From Pseudomonas viridiflava (GTDB taxonomy: Bacteria > Pseudomonadota > Gammaproteobacteria > Pseudomonadales > Pseudomonadaceae): 64,000 nucleotides of DNA. The notes under the pieces were generated by a model. The model did no database searches. It saw only the letters and a list, made by a program, of their open reading frames with translations, and was not told the DNA's origin. The DNA lies in assembly GCF_900580865.1 (NCBI RefSeq), contig NZ_UTBZ01000052.1, positions 248,001-312,000 on the forward strand, in the 5' to 3' direction. Below, in pieces: positions 52,678 to 64,000 of the stretch (within the stretch, counting starts at the first letter, position 1; each line of letters opens with the position of its first letter). Made by a program: the position numbers and the translations under genes.

Positions 52678-53304
52678 TCAGCCCTTCAATTCCTTCAAAT
52701 GCTTGTACACCGTGGCCCGCCCCATGTTCAGCACATTGGCCACATAGTTCGACGCGCTCTTGCCCTTGAACGCGCCTTCGGCGTGCAGCGCCAGCACTAG
52801 TTCACGTTTGTGATCGCGGGTCAGCAGGTTCAGGCTCAATTGCCGCTCGCGCAGCCAGGCGTGGAGGAAAGTGTTGATGCGCTCCTGCCAGTCATCGCGA
52901 AACAGTGAGTCCGGTTGCGGGATCAGTTTGCTCGGCGAGAGGAACAGGTCCAGCGCAGCCTTGGCATTTTCGAACAGCGAAATATTCAGATTGATGCACA
53001 GCACCGCCAGCGGCAGGCCCTCGCTGTCACGCAGGACGCTGCTCAGGCTGCGAATCTTCTGGCCGTCCCAATTGAGCTTTTCGTACGGACCGATATTGCG
53101 GTCACTGACATCCTCACTGAGCATGTCTTCCAGCGAGGAGTCGTCACCGATTTCACGCTTGGACAGGTTGTTGGCGATGTAATCGACCTTCTGCGTACGC
53201 AGGTCGTGCAGCACCACTTCGGCGTGGGGAAAGAACAGTGTGGCGATGGCATCGGCGATGGCACGGAAGTTATCCAGCGCCGGGTCGAATTCAGGGGCGG
53301 TCAT
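52678..53304 (-). CDS. dauR: Transcriptional regulator DauR (YheO-like PAS + HTH)
   Basis: 208 residues from the ATG at 53304; the frame is open to 53385 but the extension has no family look. N-terminal YheO-like PAS domain (about 12-130, FRAIADAIATLFFPHAEVVLHDLRTQKVDYIANNLSKREIGDDS) and C-terminal HTH (TRDHKRELVLALHAEGAFKGKSASNYVANVLNMGRATVYKHLKELKG). Position and order (dauB, dauA, dauR) match the P. aeruginosa D-arginine operon, where DauR represses in the absence of D-arginine. Proposed operators: 55675-55687 and 51668-51680. Confidence 0.9.
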   Translation of the reverse strand: MTAPEFDPALDNFRAIADAIATLFFPHAEVVLHDLRTQKVDYIANNLSKREIGDDSSLEDMLSEDVSDRNIGPYEKLNWDGQKIRSLSSVLRDSEGLPLAVLCINLNISLFENAKAALDLFLSPSKLIPQPDSLFRDDWQERINTFLHAWLRERQLSLNLLTRDHKRELVLALHAEGAFKGKSASNYVANVLNMGRATVYKHLKELKG

Positions 53305-53397
53305 GACAGTGGAGCTCCAGGCAGCGTCAACGCCCCCCTGATCAGGAGGCGTTGCGAGTGTGCCGCAATCCGTTGAGCGCGTCATCCGGATGGACGA

Positions 53398-55640
<2,243 letters not shown>

Positions 55641-55674
55641 GTCAGGCTCCGAAAATGGAAAAATAAACTTATTT

Positions 55675-55687
55675 GTCCATTATGGAC
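55675..55687. promoter_or_regulatory. Palindrome GTCCA-TTA-TGGAC before dauB, candidate DauR operator
   Basis: Perfect six-base arms (GTCCAT-T-ATGGAC), 35-47 bases before the dauB ATG, so it would overlap the promoter. A near copy precedes the binding-protein gene at 51668. Confidence 0.55.
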
Positions 55688-55732
55688 TTTTAGTTTTGTC
55701 GGGCAAGCGCCTGATGAAAATCCGGGCGAAAA

Positions 55733-55763
55733 AAAAGCGCAGTCCGTTGCCGGCTGCGCTTTT
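55733..55763 (-). terminator. Rho-independent terminator of rhlB
   Basis: On the minus strand: stem AAAAGCGCAG / CTGCGCTTTT with an 11-base loop followed by a run of T, 15 bases after the rhlB stop. It separates rhlB from the dau promoter. Confidence 0.9.
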
Positions 55764-55777
55764 CTTTTAAGCGTCGT

Positions 55778-57256
55778 TTACTGCGGACGCTTGCGCTCAA
55801 CTGCGCGCAACAGATGCGTTGGCGGCGTTTCACAGCTGATCTTGCGACCGAGCTTCTCTTCGATGGACGGCAACTGATAGGAGTCGTCTTCGCCAGCGAA
55901 GCTGATCGACACGCCATCGGCGCCAGCACGACCGGTACGGCCGATGCGGTGCACGTAGTCGTCCGGTACTTCTGGCAGGGTGAAGTTGATCACGTGGCTG
56001 ATGCCGTCGATGTGGATGCCGCGACCGGCCACATCAGTGGCGACCAGCACGCGAATCTTGCCTTCGCGGAAACCTTCCAGGGTCTTGATGCGCTTGTGCT
56101 GCGGCACATCGCCGGACAACTGCGCAGCATTCACACCGTCGCGCACCAGGCGCTCTTCGATACGGCGGACTTCGTCCTTGCGGTTGGCGAAGACCATCAC
56201 CCGCTCCCAGCCATTATCGTTGACCAGGTTGTAGAGCAATTTGTACTTGTCGGCACCGGCCACGGCGTAGATGTGTTGCTCAACGTTTTCGCTGGCGACG
56301 TTGGTGACTTCGATTTCGACGATGGACGGGTCGGTGGTCCACTGCTTGGCGAGGTTCATCACGTCTTCGGTGAAGGTCGCGGAGAACAGCAAGGTCTGGC
56401 GCTCGGACTTCGGCGGCGTCTGGCGAATGATCTGGCGTACTTGTGGGATGAAGCCCATGTCGAGCATGCGGTCGGCTTCGTCCAGCACCATCACTTCGAC
56501 CATGTCCAGGTGCACGTCGCCACGCTGGTTGAAGTCGAGCAGACGGCCCGGGGTCGCGACGAGGATGTCGCAGTGGCGCGCTTCGAGGTGCTTGAGCTGC
56601 TTGTCGAAGTCCATACCGCCAACGAACGTCATGACATTGAGGCCGGTGTACTTGGTCAGGTCAGCGGCGTCCTTGGCGATCTGTACCACCAGCTCACGGG
56701 TCGGCGCGATGATCAGCGCACGGGGTTCGCCCATGTAGCGTTCTTTCGGCGGCGGCGTTTGCAACAGCTGGGTGATGATCGAGATCAGGAACGCGGCGGT
56801 TTTACCGGTGCCGGTCTGTGCGCGGCCAATGGCGTCTTTGCCGGCGAGGGTAAAGCCGAGCACCTGTGCCTGGATCGGCGTGCAATACGGGAAGCCCAGA
56901 TCCTGGATGGCGTGCATCAGTTCTGGAGACAGCTTGAAATCGTGGAAGCGGGTTTTGCCTTCCTGTGGCTCGACGACGAAATCTTCGAGTTTCCAGGGAA
57001 TCACCGGCGCCTTGGGCTTCGGTTCGCGGCGCGGTCTGGCCGGTTTCGGCGTTTCGCTGCGGGCAGGTTCGGCGGCGATGGGCGCGGCCGGTGCAGGTTG
57101 CGGTGCTTGCTTCGGTGCCGCTACGGGAGCGGGGCGGTCGGCCTGGGGCGCATCGGTGCGATGACCGGGGGCGTGCGACGGCGCACTGGGAACTGGCGCG
57201 AGCTGCTCAGCCTCGCTTTTACCGAACATTTTCTTGAGTGCTTTGAGCACGGTCAT
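55778..57256 (-). CDS. rhlB: DEAD-box ATP-dependent RNA helicase RhlB
   Basis: 492 residues. A low-complexity Ala/Pro-rich N-terminal extension (about 15-85) precedes a full helicase core: Q motif region [12 protein letters not shown], motif I AQTGTGKT, Ia [26 protein letters not shown], and [10 protein letters not shown]. The extension makes it longer than E. coli RhlB. In gamma-proteobacteria RhlB unwinds RNA for the RNase E degradosome. Position beside dauB matches P. aeruginosa. Single gene with its own terminator. Confidence 0.94.
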   Translation of the reverse strand: MTVLKALKKMFGKSEAEQLAPVPSAPSHAPGHRTDAPQADRPAPVAAPKQAPQPAPAAPIAAEPARSETPKPARPRREPKPKAPVIPWKLEDFVVEPQEGKTRFHDFKLSPELMHAIQDLGFPYCTPIQAQVLGFTLAGKDAIGRAQTGTGKTAAFLISIITQLLQTPPPKERYMGEPRALIIAPTRELVVQIAKDAADLTKYTGLNVMTFVGGMDFDKQLKHLEARHCDILVATPGRLLDFNQRGDVHLDMVEVMVLDEADRMLDMGFIPQVRQIIRQTPPKSERQTLLFSATFTEDVMNLAKQWTTDPSIVEIEVTNVASENVEQHIYAVAGADKYKLLYNLVNDNGWERVMVFANRKDEVRRIEERLVRDGVNAAQLSGDVPQHKRIKTLEGFREGKIRVLVATDVAGRGIHIDGISHVINFTLPEVPDDYVHRIGRTGRAGADGVSISFAGEDDSYQLPSIEEKLGRKISCETPPTHLLRAVERKRPQ

Positions 57257-57353
57257 CTCATCAATTGGTTAAGGAATGTACGCCGGCCAGTGTAATGCAA
57301 GAAACGGGCGCGGCGTAGTGGGAGGGATCAAAGGGTGATTTTAATCTCGACGC

Positions 57354-58478
<1,125 letters not shown>

Positions 58479-59510
58479 ATGAAGATGTTGAAATCCACTC
58501 TGGCGATCGTGACTGCAGCAACAGTACTCGGCGTCAGCGGGTTCGCTCAGGCGGGTGCAACCCTGGATGCCGTGCAGAAGAAAGGTTTCGTGCAGTGTGG
58601 CGTGAGCGACGGTCTGCCGGGCTTCTCGGTACCGGACGCGACCGGCAAGATCCTCGGGATCGACGCTGACGTCTGCCGCGCTGTGGCCGCTGCCGTATTC
58701 GGCGACGCGACCAAGGTCAAGTTCAGTCAGTTGAACGCCAAGGAGCGCTTCACCGCGCTGCAATCGGGCGAGATCGACATCCTGTCGCGCAACACCACCA
58801 TGACCAGTTCGCGTGACGCGGGCATGGGCCTGAAATTCCCGGGCTTCATTACCTACTACGACGGCATCGGCTTCCTGGTGAACAACAAGCTGGGCGTGAA
58901 GAGTGCCAAAGAGCTGGACGGTGCAACCATCTGCATCCAGGCCGGTACCACCACCGAGCTGAACGTTTCCGACTACTTCCGTGGCAACGGTCTGAAATAC
59001 ACCCCGATCACTTTCGACACCTCCGATGAAAGCGCCAAGTCGCTGGAATCCGGTCGTTGCGACGTGCTGACCTCCGACAAGTCCCAACTGTTCGCCCAGC
59101 GCTCCAAGCTGGCATCGCCGAAGGACTACGTGGTTCTGCCGGAAACCATTTCCAAAGAACCTCTGGGCCCGGTCGTACGTAACGGCGACGACGAGTGGCT
59201 GGCCATCGTGCGTTGGGTTGGCTACGCGCTGCTCAACACCGAAGAAGCCGGCATCACGTCGAAGAACGTTGAAGCTGAAGCCAAGTCGACCAAGAACCCG
59301 GACGTCGCCCGTATGCTCGGCGCTGACGGCGAGTACGGCAAAGACCTGAAACTGCCGAAAGACTGGGTTGTGCAGATCGTCAAACAAGTCGGCAACTACG
59401 GCGAAATCTTCGAGAAAAACCTCGGCAAGAGCACTCCGCTGGAAATCGACCGCGGCTTGAACGCCCTGTGGAACAACGGCGGCATTCAGTACGCACCACC
59501 AGTGCGCTAA
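58479..59510 (+). CDS. aapJ: General amino-acid ABC transporter, periplasmic binding protein AapJ
   Basis: 343 residues. GGAGG seven bases before the ATG. Signal peptide ends near SGFAQAGATLD (about 24). Class 3 binding protein of the AapJ/BztA type: VQCGVSDGLPGFSVPDATGKILGIDADVCRAVAAAVFGD, SRNTTMTSSRDAGMGLKFPG, IQAGTTTELNVSDYFR. It captures a broad range of L-amino acids (glutamate/aspartate group in relatives). First gene of aapJQMP; a strong intercistronic hairpin follows. Confidence 0.95.
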   Translation: MKMLKSTLAIVTAATVLGVSGFAQAGATLDAVQKKGFVQCGVSDGLPGFSVPDATGKILGIDADVCRAVAAAVFGDATKVKFSQLNAKERFTALQSGEIDILSRNTTMTSSRDAGMGLKFPGFITYYDGIGFLVNNKLGVKSAKELDGATICIQAGTTTELNVSDYFRGNGLKYTPITFDTSDESAKSLESGRCDVLTSDKSQLFAQRSKLASPKDYVVLPETISKEPLGPVVRNGDDEWLAIVRWVGYALLNTEEAGITSKNVEAEAKSTKNPDVARMLGADGEYGKDLKLPKDWVVQIVKQVGNYGEIFEKNLGKSTPLEIDRGLNALWNNGGIQYAPPVR

Positions 59511-59518
59511 TGGTTCTA

Positions 59519-59545
59519 TCACCCGGCGGGCCAACCGCCGGGTGA
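59519..59545 (+). terminator. Intercistronic hairpin between aapJ and aapQ
   Basis: Stem TCACCCGGCGG / CCGCCGGGTGA, five-base loop, weak T-rich tail. Such hairpins after binding-protein genes usually stabilise the upstream mRNA or partly terminate, giving more binding protein than permease. Confidence 0.8.
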
Positions 59546-59576
59546 TGTTCTTGTTCCATTTTTTCCGGGGCACTTC

Positions 59577-60758
59577 ATGCAAAATTCAATCGGCGCACCA
59601 AAGCAGAGGCTCAGCCTCAGCGATCCACGAGTGCGTGCGTGGCTATTTCAGATCATCACCGTTGTGGCGGTGGTCTCGCTGGGCTGGTACCTGTTCGACA
59701 ACACCCAAACCAACCTTCAGCACCGGGGCATTACCTCCGGTTTCGGCTTTCTGGAGCGCAGTGCCGGATTCGGCATCGCTCAACACCTGATCGACTACAC
59801 CGAAGCGGACAGCTATGCCCGCGTCTTCGTTATCGGCCTGCTTAACACTTTGTTGGTAACCGTCATCGGCGTGGTTCTGGCGACGATCCTCGGTTTTATC
59901 ATCGGCGTGGCGCGGCTGTCGCAGAACTGGATCATCAGCAAACTGGCGACCGTGTATGTGGAAGTGTTCCGCAACATTCCGCCGCTGCTGCAAATCCTGT
60001 TCTGGTACTTCGCGGTATTCCTGACCATGCCGGGGCCGCGCAACAGCCACAACTTCGGCGACACCTTCTTCGTCAGCAGCCGTGGCCTGAACATGCCGGC
60101 CGCGCTGGCGGCTGATGGTTTCTGGGCGTTCGTGGTCAGCATCGTGGTGGCCATCGTCGGCATCGTGCTGATGACCCGCTGGGCCAACAAGCGCTTCGAA
60201 GAAACCGGCGTGCCATTCCACAAGTTCTGGGTCGGTCTGGCGATTCTGCTAGTGATCCCGACCTTGTGCGCACTGATCTTCGGCGCACCGCTGCACTGGG
60301 AAATGCCTGAACTCAAAGGCTTCAACTTTGTTGGCGGCTGGGTGCTGATCCCGGAACTGCTCGCCTTGACTCTGGCCTTGACGGTGTACACCGCGGCGTT
60401 TATCGCCGAGATCGTGCGTTCCGGGATCAAGTCGGTCAGCCATGGCCAGACCGAAGCGGCGCGTTCCCTCGGCCTGCGCAACGGCCCGACCCTGCGCAAG
60501 GTGATTATTCCGCAGGCCCTACGCGTGATCATTCCGCCGCTGACCAGCCAATACCTCAACCTGGCGAAAAACTCTTCGCTGGCCGCCGGTATCGGTTACC
60601 CGGAAATGGTTTCGCTGTTTGCCGGCACCGTGCTCAACCAGACCGGTCAGGCCATCGAGGTGATTGCCATCACCATGAGCGTGTACCTGGCGATCAGTAT
60701 CAGCATTTCCCTGCTGATGAACTGGTACAACAAGCGCATTGCGCTGATCGAGCGGTAA
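59577..60758 (+). CDS. aapQ: General amino-acid ABC transporter permease AapQ
   Basis: 393 residues with about eight membrane helices. The permease signature EAARSLGLRNGPTLRKVIIPQALRVIIPPL (the EAA loop that docks to the ATPase) and the N-terminal half GLLNTLLVTVIGVVLATILGFIIGVARLSQNWIISKLATVYVEVFRNIPPLLQILFWY are typical of AapQ/BztB. It pairs with AapM. aapM begins ten bases after its stop. Confidence 0.95.
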   Translation: MQNSIGAPKQRLSLSDPRVRAWLFQIITVVAVVSLGWYLFDNTQTNLQHRGITSGFGFLERSAGFGIAQHLIDYTEADSYARVFVIGLLNTLLVTVIGVVLATILGFIIGVARLSQNWIISKLATVYVEVFRNIPPLLQILFWYFAVFLTMPGPRNSHNFGDTFFVSSRGLNMPAALAADGFWAFVVSIVVAIVGIVLMTRWANKRFEETGVPFHKFWVGLAILLVIPTLCALIFGAPLHWEMPELKGFNFVGGWVLIPELLALTLALTVYTAAFIAEIVRSGIKSVSHGQTEAARSLGLRNGPTLRKVIIPQALRVIIPPLTSQYLNLAKNSSLAAGIGYPEMVSLFAGTVLNQTGQAIEVIAITMSVYLAISISISLLMNWYNKRIALIER

Positions 60759-60768
60759 GGAAAAGCGC

Positions 60769-61863
60769 ATGAGTACTCATACTTTCAAACCTGACATGCC
60801 CCCACCGAACAGCAGCATCGGCGTGGTGGCGTGGATGCGCGCGAACATGTTCTCCAGCTGGCTCAACACCCTGCTGACGCTGTTTGCGTTTTACCTGATC
60901 TACCTGGTAGTGCCACCGATCCTCAGCTGGGCGATTGTCGATGCCAACTGGGTCGGCACCACCCGCGCCGACTGCACCAAGGAGGGCGCCTGCTGGGTGT
61001 TCATTCAGCAGCGTTTCGGCCAGTTCATGTACGGCTATTACCCGACGGAACTGCGCTGGCGCGTCGACCTTACCGTGTGGCTGGCGGTGATCGGCGCGGC
61101 GCCATTGTTCATCTCGCGTGTGCCGCGTAAAGCGATCTACGGGCTGAGCTTTCTGGTGCTGTACCCGATCATTGCCTTCATCCTGCTGCACGGCGGTTTC
61201 GGTCTGGCCCCGGTGGCGACCAGCCAGTGGGGTGGCCTGATGCTGACTCTGGTGATCGCCACTGTCGGTATCGCTGGCGCCTTGCCGCTGGGGATTGTGC
61301 TGGCGCTGGGTCGTCGCTCGAACATGCCGGCGATTCGTGTGGTCTGCGTGACCTTTATCGAGTTCTGGCGCGGCGTGCCGTTGATTACCGTGCTGTTCAT
61401 GTCTTCGGTGATGTTGCCGCTGTTCCTGCCGGAAGGCATGAACTTCGACAAGCTGCTGCGGGCACTGATCGGCGTGATCCTGTTCCAGTCGGCGTACGTC
61501 GCCGAAGTGGTGCGCGGCGGTCTGCAAGCGATTCCCAAAGGGCAGTACGAAGCGGCTGCGGCGATGGGTCTCGGTTACTGGCGTTCGATGGGCCTGGTGA
61601 TTCTGCCGCAAGCCCTGAAGCTGGTGATTCCCGGCATCGTCAACACCTTCATTGCGCTGTTCAAGGACACCAGCCTTGTGATCATCATCGGCCTGTTTGA
61701 CCTGCTCAACAGTGTCAAACAAGCCGCTGCCGATCCGAAATGGCTGGGCATGGCCACCGAAGGCTACGTGTTCGCCGCCCTGGTGTTCTGGATTTTCTGT
61801 TTTGGTATGTCGCGCTATTCCATGCATCTGGAACGCAAGCTCGACACTGGCCACAAGCGTTAG
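60769..61863 (+). CDS. aapM: General amino-acid ABC transporter permease AapM
   Basis: 364 residues with TAAGGA before the ATG. About eight membrane helices, including ADCTKEGACWVFIQQRFGQFMYGYYP in the long first periplasmic loop, a hallmark of AapM/BztC. EAA loop YEAAAAMGLGYWRSMGLVILPQALKLVIPGIVN. It forms the membrane channel with AapQ. aapP follows after 11 bases. Confidence 0.95.
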   Translation: MSTHTFKPDMPPPNSSIGVVAWMRANMFSSWLNTLLTLFAFYLIYLVVPPILSWAIVDANWVGTTRADCTKEGACWVFIQQRFGQFMYGYYPTELRWRVDLTVWLAVIGAAPLFISRVPRKAIYGLSFLVLYPIIAFILLHGGFGLAPVATSQWGGLMLTLVIATVGIAGALPLGIVLALGRRSNMPAIRVVCVTFIEFWRGVPLITVLFMSSVMLPLFLPEGMNFDKLLRALIGVILFQSAYVAEVVRGGLQAIPKGQYEAAAAMGLGYWRSMGLVILPQALKLVIPGIVNTFIALFKDTSLVIIIGLFDLLNSVKQAAADPKWLGMATEGYVFAALVFWIFCFGMSRYSMHLERKLDTGHKR

Positions 61864-61874
61864 GAGTTCTGTAA

Positions 61875-62639
61875 ATGAGTGAAGCAATCAAAAAGCCTGC
61901 AGGTCCTGAAGGCATTATTCAGATGCAGGGCGTCAACAAGTGGTACGGCCAGTTCCACGTGCTGAAAGACATCAACCTCAACGTCAAACAGGGCGAGCGG
62001 ATCGTCCTGTGCGGCCCGTCGGGTTCCGGCAAATCGACAACGATTCGCTGCCTCAATCGTCTGGAAGAACACCAGCAGGGCCGCATCGTCGTCGACGGCG
62101 TGGAACTGACCAACGACCTCAAGCAGATCGAAGCGATCCGCCGCGAAGTCGGCATGGTGTTCCAGCACTTCAACCTGTTCCCGCACCTGACCATTTTGCA
62201 GAACTGCACCCTGGCGCCGATGTGGGTACGCAAGATGCCCAAGCGCAAGGCGGAGGAAATCGCCATGCATTACCTGGAGCGCGTACGCATTCCGGAGCAG
62301 GCGCATAAATTCCCGGGGCAACTGTCCGGTGGTCAGCAACAGCGTGTGGCGATTGCCCGCGCCCTGTGCATGAAGCCGAAAATCATGCTGTTCGATGAGC
62401 CGACTTCAGCGCTCGATCCGGAGATGGTGAAGGAAGTACTCGACACCATGATCGGTCTGGCGGAAGACGGCATGACCATGCTTTGCGTGACCCACGAGAT
62501 GGGCTTTGCCCGGACTGTGGCCAACCGCGTGATCTTCATGGACAAGGGGGAGATCGTTGAACAGGCGGCGCCGAATGACTTCTTCGATAATCCGCAGAAT
62601 GAGCGGACGAAGTTGTTCTTGAGTCAGATTTTGCATTGA
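61875..62639 (+). CDS. aapP: General amino-acid ABC transporter ATPase AapP
   Basis: 254 residues, AGGAG before the ATG. Walker [11 protein letters not shown] loop [16 protein letters not shown], signature LSGGQQQR, Walker [16 protein letters not shown] and H-loop VTHEM all intact. It powers uptake through AapQ/AapM. Last gene of the operon, ended by a bidirectional terminator. Confidence 0.96.
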   Translation: MSEAIKKPAGPEGIIQMQGVNKWYGQFHVLKDINLNVKQGERIVLCGPSGSGKSTTIRCLNRLEEHQQGRIVVDGVELTNDLKQIEAIRREVGMVFQHFNLFPHLTILQNCTLAPMWVRKMPKRKAEEIAMHYLERVRIPEQAHKFPGQLSGGQQQRVAIARALCMKPKIMLFDEPTSALDPEMVKEVLDTMIGLAEDGMTMLCVTHEMGFARTVANRVIFMDKGEIVEQAAPNDFFDNPQNERTKLFLSQILH

Positions 62640-62656
62640 TGGTTTGTGAGTAAAAA

Positions 62657-62688
62657 ACAACCCGGCCTTGTGCCGGGTTTGTTTTTTG
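62657..62688. terminator. Bidirectional terminator between aapP and mqsA
   Basis: Stem AACCCGGC / GCCGGGTT with a five-base loop. T-rich runs flank it on both strands (TTGTTTTTT on plus, TTGTTTTTTA on minus), so it can end both aapP and mqsRA transcripts. Confidence 0.9.
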
Positions 62689-62691
62689 GAG

Positions 62692-63180
62692 TCAGGAAAC
62701 GGTGAGGGTTTCTTGTTCCTTGTGCACGGTGTGGGTGAAACCTCGCAGGTCTGCGCCTTCAGCCAAGCTCTGGATATCGACGAGCATGTAGGGATGACGA
62801 TCCAATAGACGCATCAGCAGCACCAATGCTTTGGGTGGAAGTAACTCGCCGCGTTCGTAGCGAGAGAATGCGTTATGCCCGCCACCAGAGAGCAGTTGCA
62901 CCGTCTCTTTCTGCGTCAGGTGCAGTTTGCGTCGAATACGTTTCATCTCGGCGCCGATCATTTGTCTGCCAGCGAGAACCAACTCGTCACCGGCATTACA
63001 ATAACGCTCAGCACTATCGGTGTCGAAATCCCATTCCACTTCACCGCACTTCTGGCACTCCCAACCAGACAGATCGTCTACACGGCGCTCCATGCCTTTG
63101 ACACTCAGGGTTTCTCCGCGACCCTGGAAATGCCTCATTCCCTCACGTGCACCGCAGCTGACACATTGCTGGGTTTTCAT
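62692..63180 (-). CDS. mqsA: Antitoxin MqsA (zinc finger + HTH)
   Basis: 162 residues, longer than E. coli MqsA (131). N-terminal zinc-binding Cys pairs Cys6/Cys9 and Cys42/Cys45 and a C-terminal XRE-type HTH (about 80-140) with the DNA-reading string NAFSRYERGELLPPKALVLLMRLLD. MqsA binds MqsR and represses the pair's promoter. The ATG overlaps the mqsR stop (ATGA). The extra residues are at the C-terminus (about 140-162). Confidence 0.93.
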   Translation of the reverse strand: MKTQQCVSCGAREGMRHFQGRGETLSVKGMERRVDDLSGWECQKCGEVEWDFDTDSAERYCNAGDELVLAGRQMIGAEMKRIRRKLHLTQKETVQLLSGGGHNAFSRYERGELLPPKALVLLMRLLDRHPYMLVDIQSLAEGADLRGFTHTVHKEQETLTVS

Positions 63181-63488
63181 GGGTTTTTCTCCTTGAAGGA
63201 GATTACCGGTGGGCTGCCGCCGGGGCGGTAGGTCACCTTGATGTAAATCTCCTGATCTCGTGAATTGATGTGATACACGTCTTGCCAGATTCGATGATCG
63301 TCATAAGTAGTCATCGATTTGTACAACATCCTGGTTTGTAGCTCGAAAACGATCTCTAGCATTTCGCTGAGGTTGAAGCCGAGCTTCTCCGCTGATTTGA
63401 CCGAAGCTTTTGTGAACGCTTTTTGACCTAACCGCCTCACCTCAGCCTTGATTACCGCCAGCTCATAATGGGGTGTGTTCTTTTCCAT
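63177..63488 (-). CDS. mqsR: mRNA interferase toxin MqsR
   Basis: 103 residues. RelE/YoeB-like MqsR family: opens with MEKNTPHYELAVIKAEV and contains the signature YKSMTTYDDHRIWQDVYHI followed by EIYIKVTYR and VISFKEK, which include the family's active-site Lys, Gln and Tyr positions. It cleaves mRNA, mainly at GCU sites in E. coli. Toxin gene first, antitoxin second, the usual order for mqsRA. Confidence 0.95.
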   Translation of the reverse strand: MEKNTPHYELAVIKAEVRRLGQKAFTKASVKSAEKLGFNLSEMLEIVFELQTRMLYKSMTTYDDHRIWQDVYHINSRDQEIYIKVTYRPGGSPPVISFKEKNP

Positions 63489-63511
63489 AAGAAACCAAAA
63501 CCCTGTCCCTG

Positions 63512-63534
63512 AAATTACCCTTAAAGGGTAATTT
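63512..63534. promoter_or_regulatory. Perfect palindrome upstream of mqsR (MqsA operator)
   Basis: AAATTACCCTT-A-AAGGGTAATTT with 11-base perfect arms, 24 bases before the mqsR ATG. It has the architecture of the E. coli MqsA operator (AACCT...AGGTT) with a different core. Confidence 0.8.
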
Positions 63535-63600
63535 TGACCAATCGAAAATACCGCTTCATGTGTCTCCGATTGACCCTAGGTGGTTGCCGTCCTACACGGG

Positions 63601-63642
63601 TCTGACTAACATGTCAGAAAATTCATCCTATGATTGGATGAA
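63601..63642. promoter_or_regulatory. Two inverted repeats before the GntR gene
   Basis: TCTGAC-N6-GTCAGA (63601-63618) and TTCATCC-N7-GGATGAA (63622-63642) lie directly before the GntR start at 63655. They may be autoregulatory operators; the second is close to the start codon. Confidence 0.5.
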
Positions 63643-63654
63643 AGGGCGAATCCT

Positions 63655-64000
63655 ATGTCAGACATTTCTCCACTTATTAAGCGCTCCTTGGTCGATCAGG
63701 CCCTGGATCAACTCCGCCATCGCATCAACAGCGGTGCCTGGCAGGTTGGCGAGCGTTTACCCACCGAACCCGAGCTCTGCGCGGAGTTGGGCATCAGCCG
63801 CAACACCGTGCGTGAAGCCATGCGCGTACTGGCGTTTTCCGGATTGATCGAGATTCGCCAGGGCGACGGTAGTTACTTGCGCGCGGTGGTTGATCCGCTC
63901 GACACGTTGAAAGCCTTGTCGCGCTGCTCGCTCGATCAAGCGCGGGAAACCCGCCACATCCTCGAAGTCGAGGCCATCGGCCTGGCCGCGTTGCGTCGCA
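63655..64000 (+). CDS. GntR/FadR (FCD) family transcriptional regulator, 3' end outside window
   Basis: 115 codons are visible. Winged helix of the GntR family: SLVDQALDQLRHRINSGAWQVGERLPTEPELCAELGISRNTVREAMRVLAFSGLIEIRQGDGSYL (about 11-76), then the beginning of an all-helical effector domain of FCD type (LSRCSLDQARETRHILEVEAIGLAALRR). Regulated metabolic genes would be expected beyond the right edge. Effector cannot be predicted. Confidence 0.93.
   Translation, partial: MSDISPLIKRSLVDQALDQLRHRINSGAWQVGERLPTEPELCAELGISRNTVREAMRVLAFSGLIEIRQGDGSYLRAVVDPLDTLKALSRCSLDQARETRHILEVEAIGLAALRR

Overview
The window reads as chromosome of a fluorescens-group Pseudomonas. Four things point there: a complete twelve-gene alginate operon in the standard Pseudomonas order (algD-8-44-K-E-G-X-L-I-J-F-A); a block (amino-acid binding protein, dauR-dauA-dauB, rhlB, esterase II, aapJQMP) that follows the P. 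aeruginosa PA3865-PA3858 neighbourhood as I remember it; uniformly GC-rich genes; and many inverted REP doublets (REPINs) of two sequence classes typical of Pseudomonas intergenic DNA. No rRNA, tRNA, insertion sequence or CRISPR array was found.

Layout. 1-9.5 kb: iron acquisition. A FecI/FecR/TonB-receptor cell-surface-signalling unit runs leftward, and a coupled rightward operon carries DUF3649, a PepSY membrane protein, DUF3325, a second FecI, a second FecR and then a second TonB receptor; a Fur-box-like site lies between them. 9.5-16 kb: repeat arrays, an AraC regulator with a divergent EamA exporter, a DUF2165 membrane protein, a 2-hydroxyacid dehydrogenase, a DUF6124 protein behind a strongly structured leader, and a LysR regulator. 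16.4-21.3 kb: an AaeAB-like efflux operon (outer membrane factor, FUSC pump, DUF1656, HlyD adaptor). 21.4-28.3 kb: MFS exporter with an NTF2-like partner and a divergent LysR, an SDR enzyme, a small membrane protein and an orphan TccC-like RHS protein. 28.3-45.4 kb: the alginate operon (minus strand) with an 800-base upstream region holding an AlgU-type promoter. 46-51.5 kb: yaaA, a divergent polysaccharide deacetylase-like protein, a PIN-PhoH protein and moaCDE. 51.8-58 kb: basic amino-acid binding protein and the D-arginine dauBAR operon, rhlB and esterase II. 58.5-62.6 kb: aapJQMP amino-acid ABC transporter. 62.7-64 kb: mqsRA toxin-antitoxin and the start of a GntR/FCD regulator.

How the parts work together. 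The iron genes form two surface-signalling circuits in which a ferric-siderophore receptor, a membrane anti-sigma factor and an ECF sigma factor control receptor synthesis. The alginate genes cover precursor supply (algA, algD), c-di-GMP-gated polymerisation (alg8, alg44), periplasmic passage, epimerisation, acetylation and lysis (algK, G, X, L, I, J, F) and export (algE). The dau genes convert D-arginine to L-arginine through 2-ketoarginine.

Most notable observations: a REPIN inside the 5' end of the algK reading frame; a 600-base repeat array splitting algL from algI; one composite repeat family at three loci; matching GTCCA-N3-TGGAY palindromes before dauB and before the binding-protein gene; a leader with two competing hairpins before the DUF6124 gene; and an orphan TccC-like protein with its own 175-residue tail.
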